Assembly: GCA_030426685.1 (NCBI GenBank)
Contig: JAUHYC010000019.1
Coordinates: 1 to 61,955 of the forward strand
DNA length: 61,955 bases
Direction of reading: 5' to 3'
Origin: Alphaproteobacteria bacterium
GTDB lineage: Bacteria; Pseudomonadota; Alphaproteobacteria; Rhodobacterales; Rhodobacteraceae
Made by a program: the position numbers and the translations under genes. Below the pieces are notes generated by a model. It was given only the letters and a program-made list of their open reading frames with translations, was not told the origin of the DNA and made no database searches. Below, one piece after another: positions 36,512 to 45,089 of this stretch (position 1 is the first letter of the stretch; the number at the start of each line of letters is the position of its first letter).

Positions 36512-37301
36512 GATCCACCTCACAATATCGAACTCAGAAATAACCGGACGCGACGAAAGATTGGCCCGGGTACCATTCACTGGTCACATACGGTGGGCCC
36601 GTGGAACGTCCGATTATTTGTGCGGCACAAATTAGCCTTCGCAGGATCAATTGGGGTTACGATATCCTAAGTGTCCAGAATGTCTAGGTTCTTTGACTCT
36701 CCGGCAGATCAGAACGCCATCAGCTCCCGCCAACAGTGGCATTAAAACAGGTGAGATCGCATCCAATTTTCCAGTTGCGGCTTCCTTTGTTGGCAGCATG
36801 AGGACAGCGGGTATTGAGCTTGCACCTGGGCGGCGGTTTGGTTGGAGTTGGAATTTAACCTTGCAGTCATCGGGGCCAACGGCGTGCGATCGAGGCCCGC
36901 CCGAAAACACACGCGACAACCGCCGCAGAAGCTCCAACTTCGATCAGCATGTCGCAGCAATCTTGAGTAACGCGCATCGGCAGGAATATCAGTATCGCTG
37001 CTGAACTTGGTCAGATATTGGGCATCTCCCCATATTCCAGCAGCGTCCCGTTCACGCAATCGGCAAGCATCTGGCCGATCGTGATGATCAGAAGCTTCAC
37101 GGTGTACAGGCTGGTCCGAACTCCGACTTGGTGGTTTGTCCATTGCCGCGGACTGTGTCCCACATAGGCAAGGCACGCTACAGAAGCTTAACCGCTTTTG
37201 GCCGAACCCACAGTAACACCATCGCAATCGAAAGATGCAAAAACCCGGCCCGGTTGCACAAATCCGTTGCAGCCGCCCCCGGTTTCACATCACATACGGC
37301 T
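36512..37301. other. Long gap (about 790 bases) between aspT and mlaE with no convincing gene
   Basis: No frame gives a recognisable protein with a ribosome site. Several short open frames exist on both strands. One on the minus strand (about 37010-37160) reads with plausible amino-acid composition (TVKLLIITIGQMLADCVNG) but has no clear start and matches nothing I know. The lower GC and odd composition suggest either a regulatory region or decayed genes. Confidence 0.5.
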
Positions 37302-38426
37302 ATGACCAAACCCTCGATCACCACTGAACCCGACGCTGGGGGCGTTAGCATTCGGATTGCGGGTGACCTGCGCACGCAAGAGTTGGAAAATGTCGAAGGG
37401 GATTTCAACGCGATCCGGCCCGATGGTCAGAATGTTATCTTGGACATGTCGCAGCTGCAGGCGCTGGATACGGGTGGCGCATGGCTGGTGGCCAATCTGG
37501 TGCAGCGGTTAGGCGGGGGCGGTGCTCAGGTCCGGTTTGAGGGGCTGGAGCCCGCGCATTCATCGTTGATCGAAACGGTCTCACACAACATCCCTGATAA
37601 AGTGGGTGATCAGGCGCCACCCCGGGGGTTCGTCAATTGGGTGGCCCGACTGGGGGAGCACACGGTGGGCACGTGGCAGGATACCCTGTCCGTCATCGGC
37701 TTTCTTGGGCTGACACTGCACCGACTGGTGCGCACACTGATCATGCCCTGGCGGTTGCGCCGTGCGGCGCTGGTGTCACAGATGGAACAGGTCGGTTTCA
37801 AAGCTTTACCCATCGTGACCCTGATGGGTTTCCTGATCGGGGTGGTTCTGGCCTTTCAAGGTGCCACGCAGTTGAAACAGTTCGGAGCCGAGATTTTCGT
37901 GGTCGAGCTGATATCGATCTCGATCCTGCGCGAGCTCGGCATCCTGCTGACGGCCATTATCGTGGCGGGTCGGTCCGGTTCGGCCTTCACCGCCTCGATC
38001 GGGTCGATGAAAGTGCAGGAAGAGATCGACGCAATGCGCACTCTGGGCCTCGACCCAATCGAGGTGCTGGTAATCCCGCGCGTTGTGGCTTTGCTGATCA
38101 TGTTGCCAATCCTTGGTTTTGTCGCCGATATGGCTGGCCTGATCGGCGGCGCGCTGATGAGCTGGATCGATCTGGGCGTAAGTCCTGGCATGTTCCTTAC
38201 CCGCCTGAAGGAAAACACCGGGGTCTGGCAACTGGCCATCGGTCTGATAAAGGCGCCCTTCTTTGCGCTGGTGATCGGCACGATTGCCTGCTGGCAGGCG
38301 ATGCAGGTCAAGGGCTCGTCCGAAAGTGTCGGCCAACGCACCACAGCGTCGGTCGTGCAATCTATCTTTATGGTGATCGCCATCGACGCGCTGTTCTCGA
38401 TCTTCTTTTCCGAGCTTGGGGTCTGA
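37302..38426 (+). CDS. mlaE: MlaE-family lipid ABC transporter permease with N-terminal STAS domain
   Basis: A 374-residue permease from the ATG at 37302. Residues 1-100 look like a STAS domain (VSIRIAGDL, LDMSQLQALDTGGAWL), which E. coli carries as the separate protein MlaB. The rest is the MlaE permease with GRSGSAFTASIGSMKVQEEIDAM, the family signature. The operon order mlaE-mlaF-mlaD-lipoprotein indicates phospholipid traffic between the membranes. The STAS fusion is common in alphaproteobacteria. mlaF starts one base after its stop. Confidence 0.92.
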   Translation: MTKPSITTEPDAGGVSIRIAGDLRTQELENVEGDFNAIRPDGQNVILDMSQLQALDTGGAWLVANLVQRLGGGGAQVRFEGLEPAHSSLIETVSHNIPDKVGDQAPPRGFVNWVARLGEHTVGTWQDTLSVIGFLGLTLHRLVRTLIMPWRLRRAALVSQMEQVGFKALPIVTLMGFLIGVVLAFQGATQLKQFGAEIFVVELISISILRELGILLTAIIVAGRSGSAFTASIGSMKVQEEIDAMRTLGLDPIEVLVIPRVVALLIMLPILGFVADMAGLIGGALMSWIDLGVSPGMFLTRLKENTGVWQLAIGLIKAPFFALVIGTIACWQAMQVKGSSESVGQRTTASVVQSIFMVIAIDALFSIFFSELGV

Positions 38427-38427
38427 T

Positions 38428-39243
38428 ATGGACGGCACCGCCCTGCAGGACAAATCCCAAAGCGGCACCCAGCGCGAGGCCGTTATTCGCGTGCGCAACC
38501 TGACAAACCAGTTCGGAGAGCAGGTTGTGCATGATAACCTCAACCTCGATGTCTGGCGGGGCGAAGTTCTGGGTGTCGTTGGGGGATCTGGCACCGGAAA
38601 ATCCGTGCTGTTGCGCACGATTGTCGGACTGAACAAGCCCAAGGCGGGCAGTATCGAAGTGCTGGGCGTTGACGTCCTGAACGGTCCCGAGGCAGAGCGC
38701 CAGCGGATCGAAAAAAGCTGGGGCGTCGCGTTTCAGGACGGGGCGCTGTTTTCTTCGCTGACCGTGCTACAGAACGTGATGGCGCCGCTGCGCGAACATA
38801 CCGGCATCAGCGAAAGCCTTATGGCGGCGCTTGGGGGGCTCAAGATCAGTCTCGTGGGGTTGCCACAACTGAGTTGCAGCAAATTCCCCTCGGAACTCTC
38901 GGGTGGCATGCGCAAGAGGGCAGCCCTGGCTCGCGCCCTTTCGCTGGACCCCGAAATCGTGTTTCTGGACGAACCAACCGCCGGGTTGGACCCGATCGGG
39001 GCTGCCGCTTATGATGATCTGATCCGAGAGCTTCAGCAGGCGCTGGGTCTGACCGTATTCATGGTGACCCACGATCTGGACAGCCTTTACGCCATTTGTG
39101 ACCGCATCGCGGTACTTGCAGAAAGGCGTGTGCTGGTTGAAGGTCCAATAGAAGAGATGACCAAGGTCGACCATCCTTGGGTTCAAGAATATTTCACAGG
39201 CCCCCGCGCCCGTGCGGCGCAAAAGAAGGGGCGGGACAGGTAG
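38428..39243 (+). CDS. mlaF: MlaF-family lipid ABC transporter ATP-binding protein
   Basis: A 271-residue ABC ATPase. Walker A is GGSGTGKSVLLR near residue 50, the signature is LSGGMRKRAALARAL, and Walker B is IVFLDEPTAGLDPIG. The GMRKR variant of the signature is typical of MlaF/TtgA-like ATPases. The ATG at 38428 follows the mlaE TGA by one base. The N-terminus has a short extension before the first beta-strand (AVIRVRNLTNQFGEQVVH). Confidence 0.94.
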   Translation: MDGTALQDKSQSGTQREAVIRVRNLTNQFGEQVVHDNLNLDVWRGEVLGVVGGSGTGKSVLLRTIVGLNKPKAGSIEVLGVDVLNGPEAERQRIEKSWGVAFQDGALFSSLTVLQNVMAPLREHTGISESLMAALGGLKISLVGLPQLSCSKFPSELSGGMRKRAALARALSLDPEIVFLDEPTAGLDPIGAAAYDDLIRELQQALGLTVFMVTHDLDSLYAICDRIAVLAERRVLVEGPIEEMTKVDHPWVQEYFTGPRARAAQKKGRDR

Positions 39244-39248
39244 AGGCG

Positions 39249-40565
39249 ATGGAAACCCGAGCGAATTACATCCTGATCGGAGCGTTCACCCTTGCCGGTA
39301 TCTTGGGTGCCTTTGGTTTTTTTCTCTGGCTGGCCAAATTCGAGGTGACCCGGCAATACGCCTATTATGACGTGCTGTTCGACAATGTGGCGGGCCTGTC
39401 CGCCGCGGGCGGTGTAAACTACAACGGATTGCCTGTCGGACAGGTTATTTCGTTGAAACTGGACGACGACGACCCGTCGAAGGTACGCGTGCGGCTCGAA
39501 GTTGATGCGGACATACCCGTCACCAAAGAGACCATCGCGCAACTCCAGTCGCTGGGTGTAACTGGCGTGGCCTATGTTGAACTGTCGGGCGGGTCCCCTA
39601 CCGCAGAGCGTCTGCCGCAAAACAGTGTCATCAAAAGCCAGCGCAGTTCGATCCAGTCTTTGTTGGAAGGCGCACCCAAGGTATTGGACAAGGCGTTAAC
39701 TCTGCTGGAAGACCTGAATTCGGTGGTGGATGAACAAAACCGCAAAGCGGTGTCAGATATTTTGAACAATCTGGCTTCGTCTTCGGGACGGCTCGACAAA
39801 ACTCTGTCAGATTTTGAAAGCCTCTCAAGCGATCTGGGAAGCGCAGCCAGGGAGATTGGAGCCTTCACCAAACGCCTCGACACATTGGCCGACACTGCCG
39901 AGACAACTCTGTCGACAGGGACAGACACGCTTAAAAGTGTGCAACAGGCTTCGGACTCCGCCAAAGACGCATTGGACACTGCAAACAGCACGCTGCAGAC
40001 CGCACAAACCGTAATGACCGACGACATCCGGCCCTTTATCGAACGCGGCTCGAAACTGGCCGATCACCTGATCGTGCTGTCCGAGGAAGGCAGCGTTACG
40101 CTGGGCACTGTGACCGAGACGTTTGCCAACGCAAATACCACGCTTGGCGCGATCAACTCAGCCATGGACACGGCCGAGGCGACCCTCGCGTCGGCTGAGC
40201 GCGCCTTTGACTCGGCCAATCGCGTGATGGACGAAGATATCGCCCCGGTCGCGGACGATGTACGCAATGCGGCCAATCAGGTGGCGACAACCGTGTCGAA
40301 CATCACCGAGAAGATTGACACGATTTCGGATGATGTCCTCAGCGCGTCTCAATCCGCGTCAGACCTGATGGGTACGATCGACGGTATCGTGCAGGATAAC
40401 CGTCGCCAGGTCTCAGATTTCCTGCGGGTGGGATTGCCGCAATTCATCCGTTTCGTCGAGGAATCGCAACGGCTGGTTATCAGCCTCGACCGTCTCGTCG
40501 ACAAGGTTGAGCGCGACCCCGCTCGCTTCTTGTTAGGCACCCAAGCATCGGAGTTCCGTCAATGA
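39249..40565 (+). CDS. mlaD: MCE-domain protein, MlaD-like with long helical extension
   Basis: A 438-residue protein: one N-terminal transmembrane helix (about 7-25), a single MCE domain (about 37-125; DNVAGLSAAGGVNYNGLPVG), then about 300 residues of predicted helix rich in Ala, Ser, Thr, Asp and Leu heptads. E. coli MlaD has about 183 residues and lacks this tail. The start is the ATG at 39249, with AGAGGCG before it. In related MCE proteins long helical segments form a tunnel across the periplasm. It overlaps the lipoprotein gene by four bases (ATGA). Confidence 0.88.
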   Translation: METRANYILIGAFTLAGILGAFGFFLWLAKFEVTRQYAYYDVLFDNVAGLSAAGGVNYNGLPVGQVISLKLDDDDPSKVRVRLEVDADIPVTKETIAQLQSLGVTGVAYVELSGGSPTAERLPQNSVIKSQRSSIQSLLEGAPKVLDKALTLLEDLNSVVDEQNRKAVSDILNNLASSSGRLDKTLSDFESLSSDLGSAAREIGAFTKRLDTLADTAETTLSTGTDTLKSVQQASDSAKDALDTANSTLQTAQTVMTDDIRPFIERGSKLADHLIVLSEEGSVTLGTVTETFANANTTLGAINSAMDTAEATLASAERAFDSANRVMDEDIAPVADDVRNAANQVATTVSNITEKIDTISDDVLSASQSASDLMGTIDGIVQDNRRQVSDFLRVGLPQFIRFVEESQRLVISLDRLVDKVERDPARFLLGTQASEFRQ

Positions 40566-41218
40566 TCCGACCCCTCATCGCGACTCTGATACTTGCCACG
40601 CTGGGGGCCTGTACGGGTCTGGATACATTGCGTCAGGCGTCCAAGCCCAACGACCTGTATCTGCTGACGCCTAAGAGCACGTTTTCCGGGTCTCTGCCCC
40701 GCGTTCAGAAACAGCTTGTCGTTCAGGAACCCATCGCGACAGCCGCTGTGAATACGGATCAGATTGCGGTTCAACCGACGCCGCTGCAGGTCCAGTATCT
40801 ACCGCGTGCCAGATGGGCTGACCGGGCTCCGGTCCTTGTGCAAACGCTGCTGGTTGAGAGTTATGAAAACTCGGGCAGGGTTGCAGCGGTTGGGCGGTCA
40901 ACGGTTGGATTGCGGGCCGACTATGTCATCGCGCCGGATCTACGAGAGTTTCAGGGCCATGTAATTGCCGGCACGGATAACACCCAAACCGTACAGGTCA
41001 AAGTGCGCCTCAACATCAAGATCATTGACGAATACAGCGACAAAATCATTGCCTCCGCCTCGTTTGAAGAAAATGTCTTGGCGGCCAGCGATCAGACCCC
41101 TGATCTGGTCGTCGCCTTTGATGAGGCACTGGGGGACACGATGCGTGACGCTGTGGAATGGAGCGTCCGCCGCATTCACACCCACGCCCAGAACAACCCG
41201 CGCGACCTCCCCAGCTAA
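40562..41218 (+). CDS. ABC-type transport auxiliary lipoprotein (PqiC-like)
   Basis: A 218-residue lipoprotein with a clear lipobox LGAC at residues 14-17 after a short hydrophobic signal. The mature part matches the PqiC/DUF330-type auxiliary component of MCE transport systems (YLLTPKSTF..., LPRARWADRAPVLVQTLLVESYENSG). It is expected in the outer membrane, where it could receive the helical tail of the MCE protein. Its stop lies two bases from the convergent stop of the next gene. Confidence 0.87.
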   Translation: MIRPLIATLILATLGACTGLDTLRQASKPNDLYLLTPKSTFSGSLPRVQKQLVVQEPIATAAVNTDQIAVQPTPLQVQYLPRARWADRAPVLVQTLLVESYENSGRVAAVGRSTVGLRADYVIAPDLREFQGHVIAGTDNTQTVQVKVRLNIKIIDEYSDKIIASASFEENVLAASDQTPDLVVAFDEALGDTMRDAVEWSVRRIHTHAQNNPRDLPS

Positions 41219-41220
41219 GT

Positions 41221-42801
41221 CTAGAAGTTGCTGGCCGAGGCGGCATTCCAGTCGGCTGCCAGTTCCGCTGGTATTGATTCCCCCAGCAGAGCGCCCTCAT
41301 CAACAAAGCTATAGAGTTCGGCATAAGACTGTTCACGCTCATCCGCCGTGCGGCGACGGATGTCCGAGGGACGAAGTTCCGACACTTTCGCCTTGCCCAT
41401 CGCGCCCAGAATTTCGCGAAAGCTTTCCAATGTGGCGTCGTGAAAGCGATGCACCCGCTGCCGTTTCTTGGGCACGTTCACGGCACGGCCTCGGATCGGG
41501 TCCTGCGTGGCCACACCCGAGGGGCAGCGGTTGGTGTTGCAATGCAATGCCTGAATACAGCCCACGGCGAACATCATCGCCCGCGCAGCGTTGCACATGT
41601 CCGCACCCAGGGCGAATTTTTCGACCATATCGAAGCCTGTTGCCACCTTGCCCGAACAGATCACGCGCACCTTGTCGCGCACTCCAATCCCGCGCAGGCA
41701 GTTATTCACAAAGATCAACGCCTCGTTCAGAGGCATTCCCAGACGATTGGTGAACTCGACCGGAGCCGCGCCCGTGCCGCCTTCTGCGCCGTCCACAGTA
41801 ATGAAGTCAGGCAGTATACCTGTTTCCAGCATCGCCTTGCAGATTGACATGAACTCGGATCGTTTACCGATACACAGTTTGAACCCGACAGGCTTGCCAC
41901 CGGACACCTCGCGCAGGTGCTGCACAAACTCCATCAACCCGGTCGGTCCATCAAAAGCCGAATGCGTGGGTGGAGAGATCACGTCCTGGTGGATCGGAAC
42001 GCCACGGATAAGTGCGATTTCTTCGTCTACCTTTGCCGCAGGTAACACGCCCCCATGCGAGGGTTTGGCCCCTTGTGATAACTTGATTTCAATCGCTTTG
42101 ACGACATCTTTCCCTGCCCTTTCGGCGAACAGGTCCTTGTCGAACCCGCCCTCGGGCGTACGACACCCAAAGTAGCCGGTTCCGATCTGCCAGATGATGT
42201 CGCCCCCTTCGGCCAAATGATGAGGTGATAGCCCGCCTTCGCCGGTATTATGGGCAAATCCGCCATCCTTCGCGCCCCCGTTCAGAGCACGGATCGCATT
42301 TGCGCTGAGCGCACCGAAGCTCATGGCCGAGACATTCAGACGCGAGGCGTTATAGGGTTTGTCGCATTGCGGCCCGCCCAGTATCACCCGTTCTTCGCTT
42401 TCGGCGACATCTTTGGGTGCAAGCGAATGGTTGGCGCGGTGATAGCCCACATTCATGATGTCGTACTGGGTGCCGAAGGCCTGCGTATCAACCTGTCCCT
42501 TGGCGCGCGAATAGACCAATCCCCGGATGATCCTGTTGAACGGGCGCCCGCTTTCATTGGTTTCCACGAAATACTGGCGAATTTCAGGGCTGACGAATTC
42601 CAGCATGTAACGGAAATGCCCCAGAACCGGGTAGTTGTTCAGCACGTTATGACTGGTTGTCAGCATGTCGTAGAGACCGACCACCGCGTAAGGGATCAGA
42701 ATAACGAGTAACCAATAAGCGGGTGACCAGAAAAATCCCCATAGAAGGGTCAGAGGCAGAATGACGTAGCTAATGACATAATAAAGCCTGCGAACAATCA
42801 T
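41221..42801 (-). CDS. Membrane-anchored FMN-binding glutamate synthase-like protein
   Basis: A 526-residue protein from the ATG at 42801 (AGGA and AGGGAG upstream). Two hydrophobic segments lie at the N-terminus (about 8-45). The rest is the FMN-binding/central domain of glutamate synthase with the loop GADMCNAARAMMFAVGCIQA, then CNTNRCPSG, supplying cysteines for a 3Fe-4S cluster. It lacks the N-terminal glutaminase domain of GltB, so it is not ordinary glutamate synthase. Proteins of this type are annotated as FMN-binding glutamate synthase family; the true substrate is unknown. Confidence 0.88.
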   Translation of the reverse strand: MIVRRLYYVISYVILPLTLLWGFFWSPAYWLLVILIPYAVVGLYDMLTTSHNVLNNYPVLGHFRYMLEFVSPEIRQYFVETNESGRPFNRIIRGLVYSRAKGQVDTQAFGTQYDIMNVGYHRANHSLAPKDVAESEERVILGGPQCDKPYNASRLNVSAMSFGALSANAIRALNGGAKDGGFAHNTGEGGLSPHHLAEGGDIIWQIGTGYFGCRTPEGGFDKDLFAERAGKDVVKAIEIKLSQGAKPSHGGVLPAAKVDEEIALIRGVPIHQDVISPPTHSAFDGPTGLMEFVQHLREVSGGKPVGFKLCIGKRSEFMSICKAMLETGILPDFITVDGAEGGTGAAPVEFTNRLGMPLNEALIFVNNCLRGIGVRDKVRVICSGKVATGFDMVEKFALGADMCNAARAMMFAVGCIQALHCNTNRCPSGVATQDPIRGRAVNVPKKRQRVHRFHDATLESFREILGAMGKAKVSELRPSDIRRRTADEREQSYAELYSFVDEGALLGESIPAELAADWNAASASNF

Positions 42802-43033
42802 TCCTGATCTCCCTGGGTTGCATGGCATTGCCTTGTGACACCGCCCTTACTCTGACCGTGGAACAAATTAAGCTGTCTTTGCAAGTCCTTGCTGCCTAAC
42901 CAACGGGAAGGATTGGCGCAATGAGGTTGGTTGATCCGCGCAGGCGCAATCTGTATGCCAGTTGAAACCCAGATCAGAGCAGGATCAAAACGCAGTGTCA
43001 CCAACAGCATCTGCCCGCAGGCATCGTGCCCTG

Positions 43034-43402
43034 ATGTACACCGCCGTATTTGTCGGCGGGGCAGCAGGATCACTGCTGCGCGAGCTGTTTTCATTGGAAA
43101 TCCCCGGCGCGCCGTTCCTCACCGCAACATTTGGCATCAATGTGGCGGCCTGTTTCATACTCGGCTGGCTCTACGCGATACGTCACAAGGTTCATGCCCA
43201 TGTGCTGCATCTGGGTGCGGTCGGGTTTTGCGGTGGGTTGTCCACGTTTTCCTCCTTCGTGGCCGAGTTGGAACGGCTTGCCGAAGCTGGCAGTTCGCTG
43301 GTGCTCATAGCATTGGGTGCTGAGGTCGTATTTGGCCTTGCTGCGGCGATTGCAGGTGACACGCTGGGGCGCCGGCGTCATTCGCGAGGGATTTCGGAAT
43401 GA
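43034..43402 (+). CDS. crcB: CrcB/Fluc fluoride channel, first copy
   Basis: A 122-residue membrane protein with four helices. Family motifs: GGAAGSLLRELF at the start, FGINVAACFILG in helix 2 and GFCGGLSTFSSF in helix 3. I take the ATG at 43034 because this gives the usual length; a TTG at 42962 would add 24 hydrophilic residues. Fluc channels export fluoride as dual-topology dimers. The first motif has RELF where the partner gene has RHWL. The downstream crcB overlaps it by four bases. Confidence 0.88.
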   Translation: MYTAVFVGGAAGSLLRELFSLEIPGAPFLTATFGINVAACFILGWLYAIRHKVHAHVLHLGAVGFCGGLSTFSSFVAELERLAEAGSSLVLIALGAEVVFGLAAAIAGDTLGRRRHSRGISE

Positions 43403-43764
43403 CTGATCTGTATCTACACGCCATGTTCGCACTGGGCGGAGGGTTGGGCGCAGTTCTGCGACACTGGCTGACGCTTCGGGTGACGCATGACCTGCCCTTT
43501 TCCACGCTGATCGTAAATGTTGTGGGCAGCCTCTTGCTGGGGCTGTGGATCGGCTATCTTGGTGGCACTGTCGAGATGGGAGAAGAAGAAAAACGGCTGG
43601 TGTTTGGGTTTTGCGGCGGGTTCACTACGTTTTCCAGCTTTGCTTATCAATCCCTGCAGTTGCACCGGGAAAGGACAATCGCTGTTGCAGCAGGGAACAT
43701 CCTGCTCAGCGTTGTTCTGTGCTGGTTTGCGCTGTGGTTGGGCCTCGTCCTGACACGCTGGTGA
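43399..43764 (+). CDS. crcB: CrcB/Fluc fluoride channel, second copy
   Basis: A 121-residue paralogue of the upstream gene, with GGGLGAVLRHWLTLR, LIVNVVGSLLLG and GFCGGFTTFSSFAYQ. All four helices and the polar Phe-box positions are present. The two genes overlap (ATGA), so they are made together, and the proteins differ enough to suggest a heterodimeric channel. I find no fluoride riboswitch in front of the pair. Confidence 0.92.
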   Translation: MTDLYLHAMFALGGGLGAVLRHWLTLRVTHDLPFSTLIVNVVGSLLLGLWIGYLGGTVEMGEEEKRLVFGFCGGFTTFSSFAYQSLQLHRERTIAVAAGNILLSVVLCWFALWLGLVLTRW

Positions 43765-43839
43765 ACAGGTGCCGCCGCTCGTTGTTCGGGGCTTGGAGCG
43801 CGGCAAAAGAACAGAAACGGGATCGTAGCCAGAGCCAGC

Positions 43840-44130
43840 GAGTTCGACTGACTGGTGGTCAGCCGGGCTGAGGCTTGCGCAAATTCCGAAGTGGCCCGAT
43901 CTATTGTGGCCAGTGCCAGACCACCGTCCGAGAATAACCCTCTGGCCCTTTCAAGACTTTTCTGCGCCGATTGCGCATTTTCGACCGTGGCCTGTGCCGC
44001 ATCGATTTAAAGGATGTTTGACTGCGCGTGTTGTACTGCGCTGTCCAGATCGACCTTGGCCTGATCCACCAATGCACTGAACTGGGTGGCATCGACGGCC
44101 TTGAATGGCTTCTTGAACAGTTTGCTTTCG
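43840..44130 (-). pseudogene. Remnant of an HlyD/RND efflux periplasmic adaptor gene
   Basis: The minus strand, read from just downstream of cyoD, encodes KLFKKPFKAVDATQFSALVD, then a coiled coil ending AVQHAQSNIL, an in-frame TAA, and then DAAQATVENAQSAQKSLERA plus RATSEFAQASARLTTSQS. This is the typical hairpin coiled coil of an RND-type membrane fusion protein. Both ends are missing and there is an internal stop, so it is a broken gene. The fragment continues no further than about 43840, where similarity fades. Confidence 0.72.
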
Positions 44131-44137
44131 TTACCAG

Positions 44138-44464
44138 TTACATCACATGCATATGCATTCGCAGTGCAAGATTACCCAGCACCCAGATCGTCCCGCCGAT
44201 GATGATTAGCAGCACCAGCGTCGAGAAAAGGATCAGATCAAGATCCTCGCGACTACTGCGGCGGCGGTCGATATGCAGGAAATAGATCAGTTGTAAGATC
44301 AACTGGGCCAGCCCGAGCAAGCCGATGGTCAGGTAAACACCCTTGGTTTCAATGCCAAATTGATGCGCGATGCCAAACACAACCAGTGTCAGCAACAACG
44401 ATCCGCCATAGCCGATGACATAGCGGCGGCGCTCTCGACGGTGCATTTCGGTGCGTCTATCCAT
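44138..44464 (-). CDS. cyoD: Cytochrome bo3 ubiquinol oxidase subunit IV
   Basis: A 108-residue membrane protein with three helices, matching CyoD. It contains the family-like GIETKGVYLTIGLLGLAQLI and LQLIYFLHID stretches. It is the last intact gene of cyoABCD and overlaps cyoC by eight bases. No cyoE (haem O synthase) gene follows; instead a broken adaptor gene is found. Confidence 0.92.
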   Translation of the reverse strand: MDRRTEMHRRERRRYVIGYGGSLLLTLVVFGIAHQFGIETKGVYLTIGLLGLAQLILQLIYFLHIDRRRSSREDLDLILFSTLVLLIIIGGTIWVLGNLALRMHMHVM

Positions 44465-45089
44465 AGGCCAATCCTCCGAAATACACGATAGTGATGATCC
44501 CGATCCAGATCAGATCGAGGAAGTGCCAGAACAGCGCCAGCCGCACCACTCGAGACATCACCAGATCGGTCATTCCCATCACCCGCAATTGGATGCCAAG
44601 TATGAGCAGCCAGATACAACCTGCTGCCACATGCAGGCCGTGCAGCGGGACAAGGCCGTAGAAGGCCGAAAGGAACCCGCTGCGCTGAGGGATGCCACCT
44701 TGCGCGGCCATGTTCATGAAATCCCGAACCTCGAGCACCAGAAAGCAAAGCCCAAGCACGAGCGTCACACCGAACCACAGTACAATCCGTGCGCGAGGCA
44801 GGTTGTATTTCAATGCCAGCATGGCCAGCCCCACCGTAAGGCTGCTGGTCAGCAGGATCAGGGTCTGGGCAAAGATACTTTTCAGGTCGAACAGCTCATG
44901 CGGCCCTGGCCCACCCGCCTGCGCGTCGATCATGGTGATATAGACGGCGAACATCAGGCCGAAATAGACCAGATCGCTCATCAGAAAGACCCAGAAGCCG
45001 AATGTGACAACCTCAGACGCCTTATGGGCGCTGGCGTGGTCTTCTCCGAGGTTGATGCCCGGATAGCTGTGCCTGGGTGCGCGCCTCAT
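44457..45089 (-). CDS. cyoC: Cytochrome bo3 ubiquinol oxidase subunit III
   Basis: A 210-residue membrane protein with five helices, the CyoC length. Recognisable segments are FGFWVFLMSDLVYFGLMFAV and GLVPLHGLHVAAGCIWLLIL. It is part of the haem-copper quinol oxidase. It overlaps cyoB by four bases and cyoD by eight. Confidence 0.94.
   Translation of the reverse strand: MRRAPRHSYPGINLGEDHASAHKASEVVTFGFWVFLMSDLVYFGLMFAVYITMIDAQAGGPGPHELFDLKSIFAQTLILLTSSLTVGLAMLALKYNLPRARIVLWFGVTLVLGLCFLVLEVRDFMNMAAQGGIPQRSGFLSAFYGLVPLHGLHVAAGCIWLLILGIQLRVMGMTDLVMSRVVRLALFWHFLDLIWIGIITIVYFGGLAYG

Noticed and set aside
37010..37160. Short minus-strand frame (TVKLLIITIGQMLADCVNG) in the aspT-mlaE gap
   Set aside because: Plausible composition but no start with a ribosome site and no family I recognise, so I do not call it a gene.
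42802..43033. Possible fluoride riboswitch before the crcB pair
   Set aside because: I looked for the conserved fluoride aptamer pattern and found no match in this spacer.
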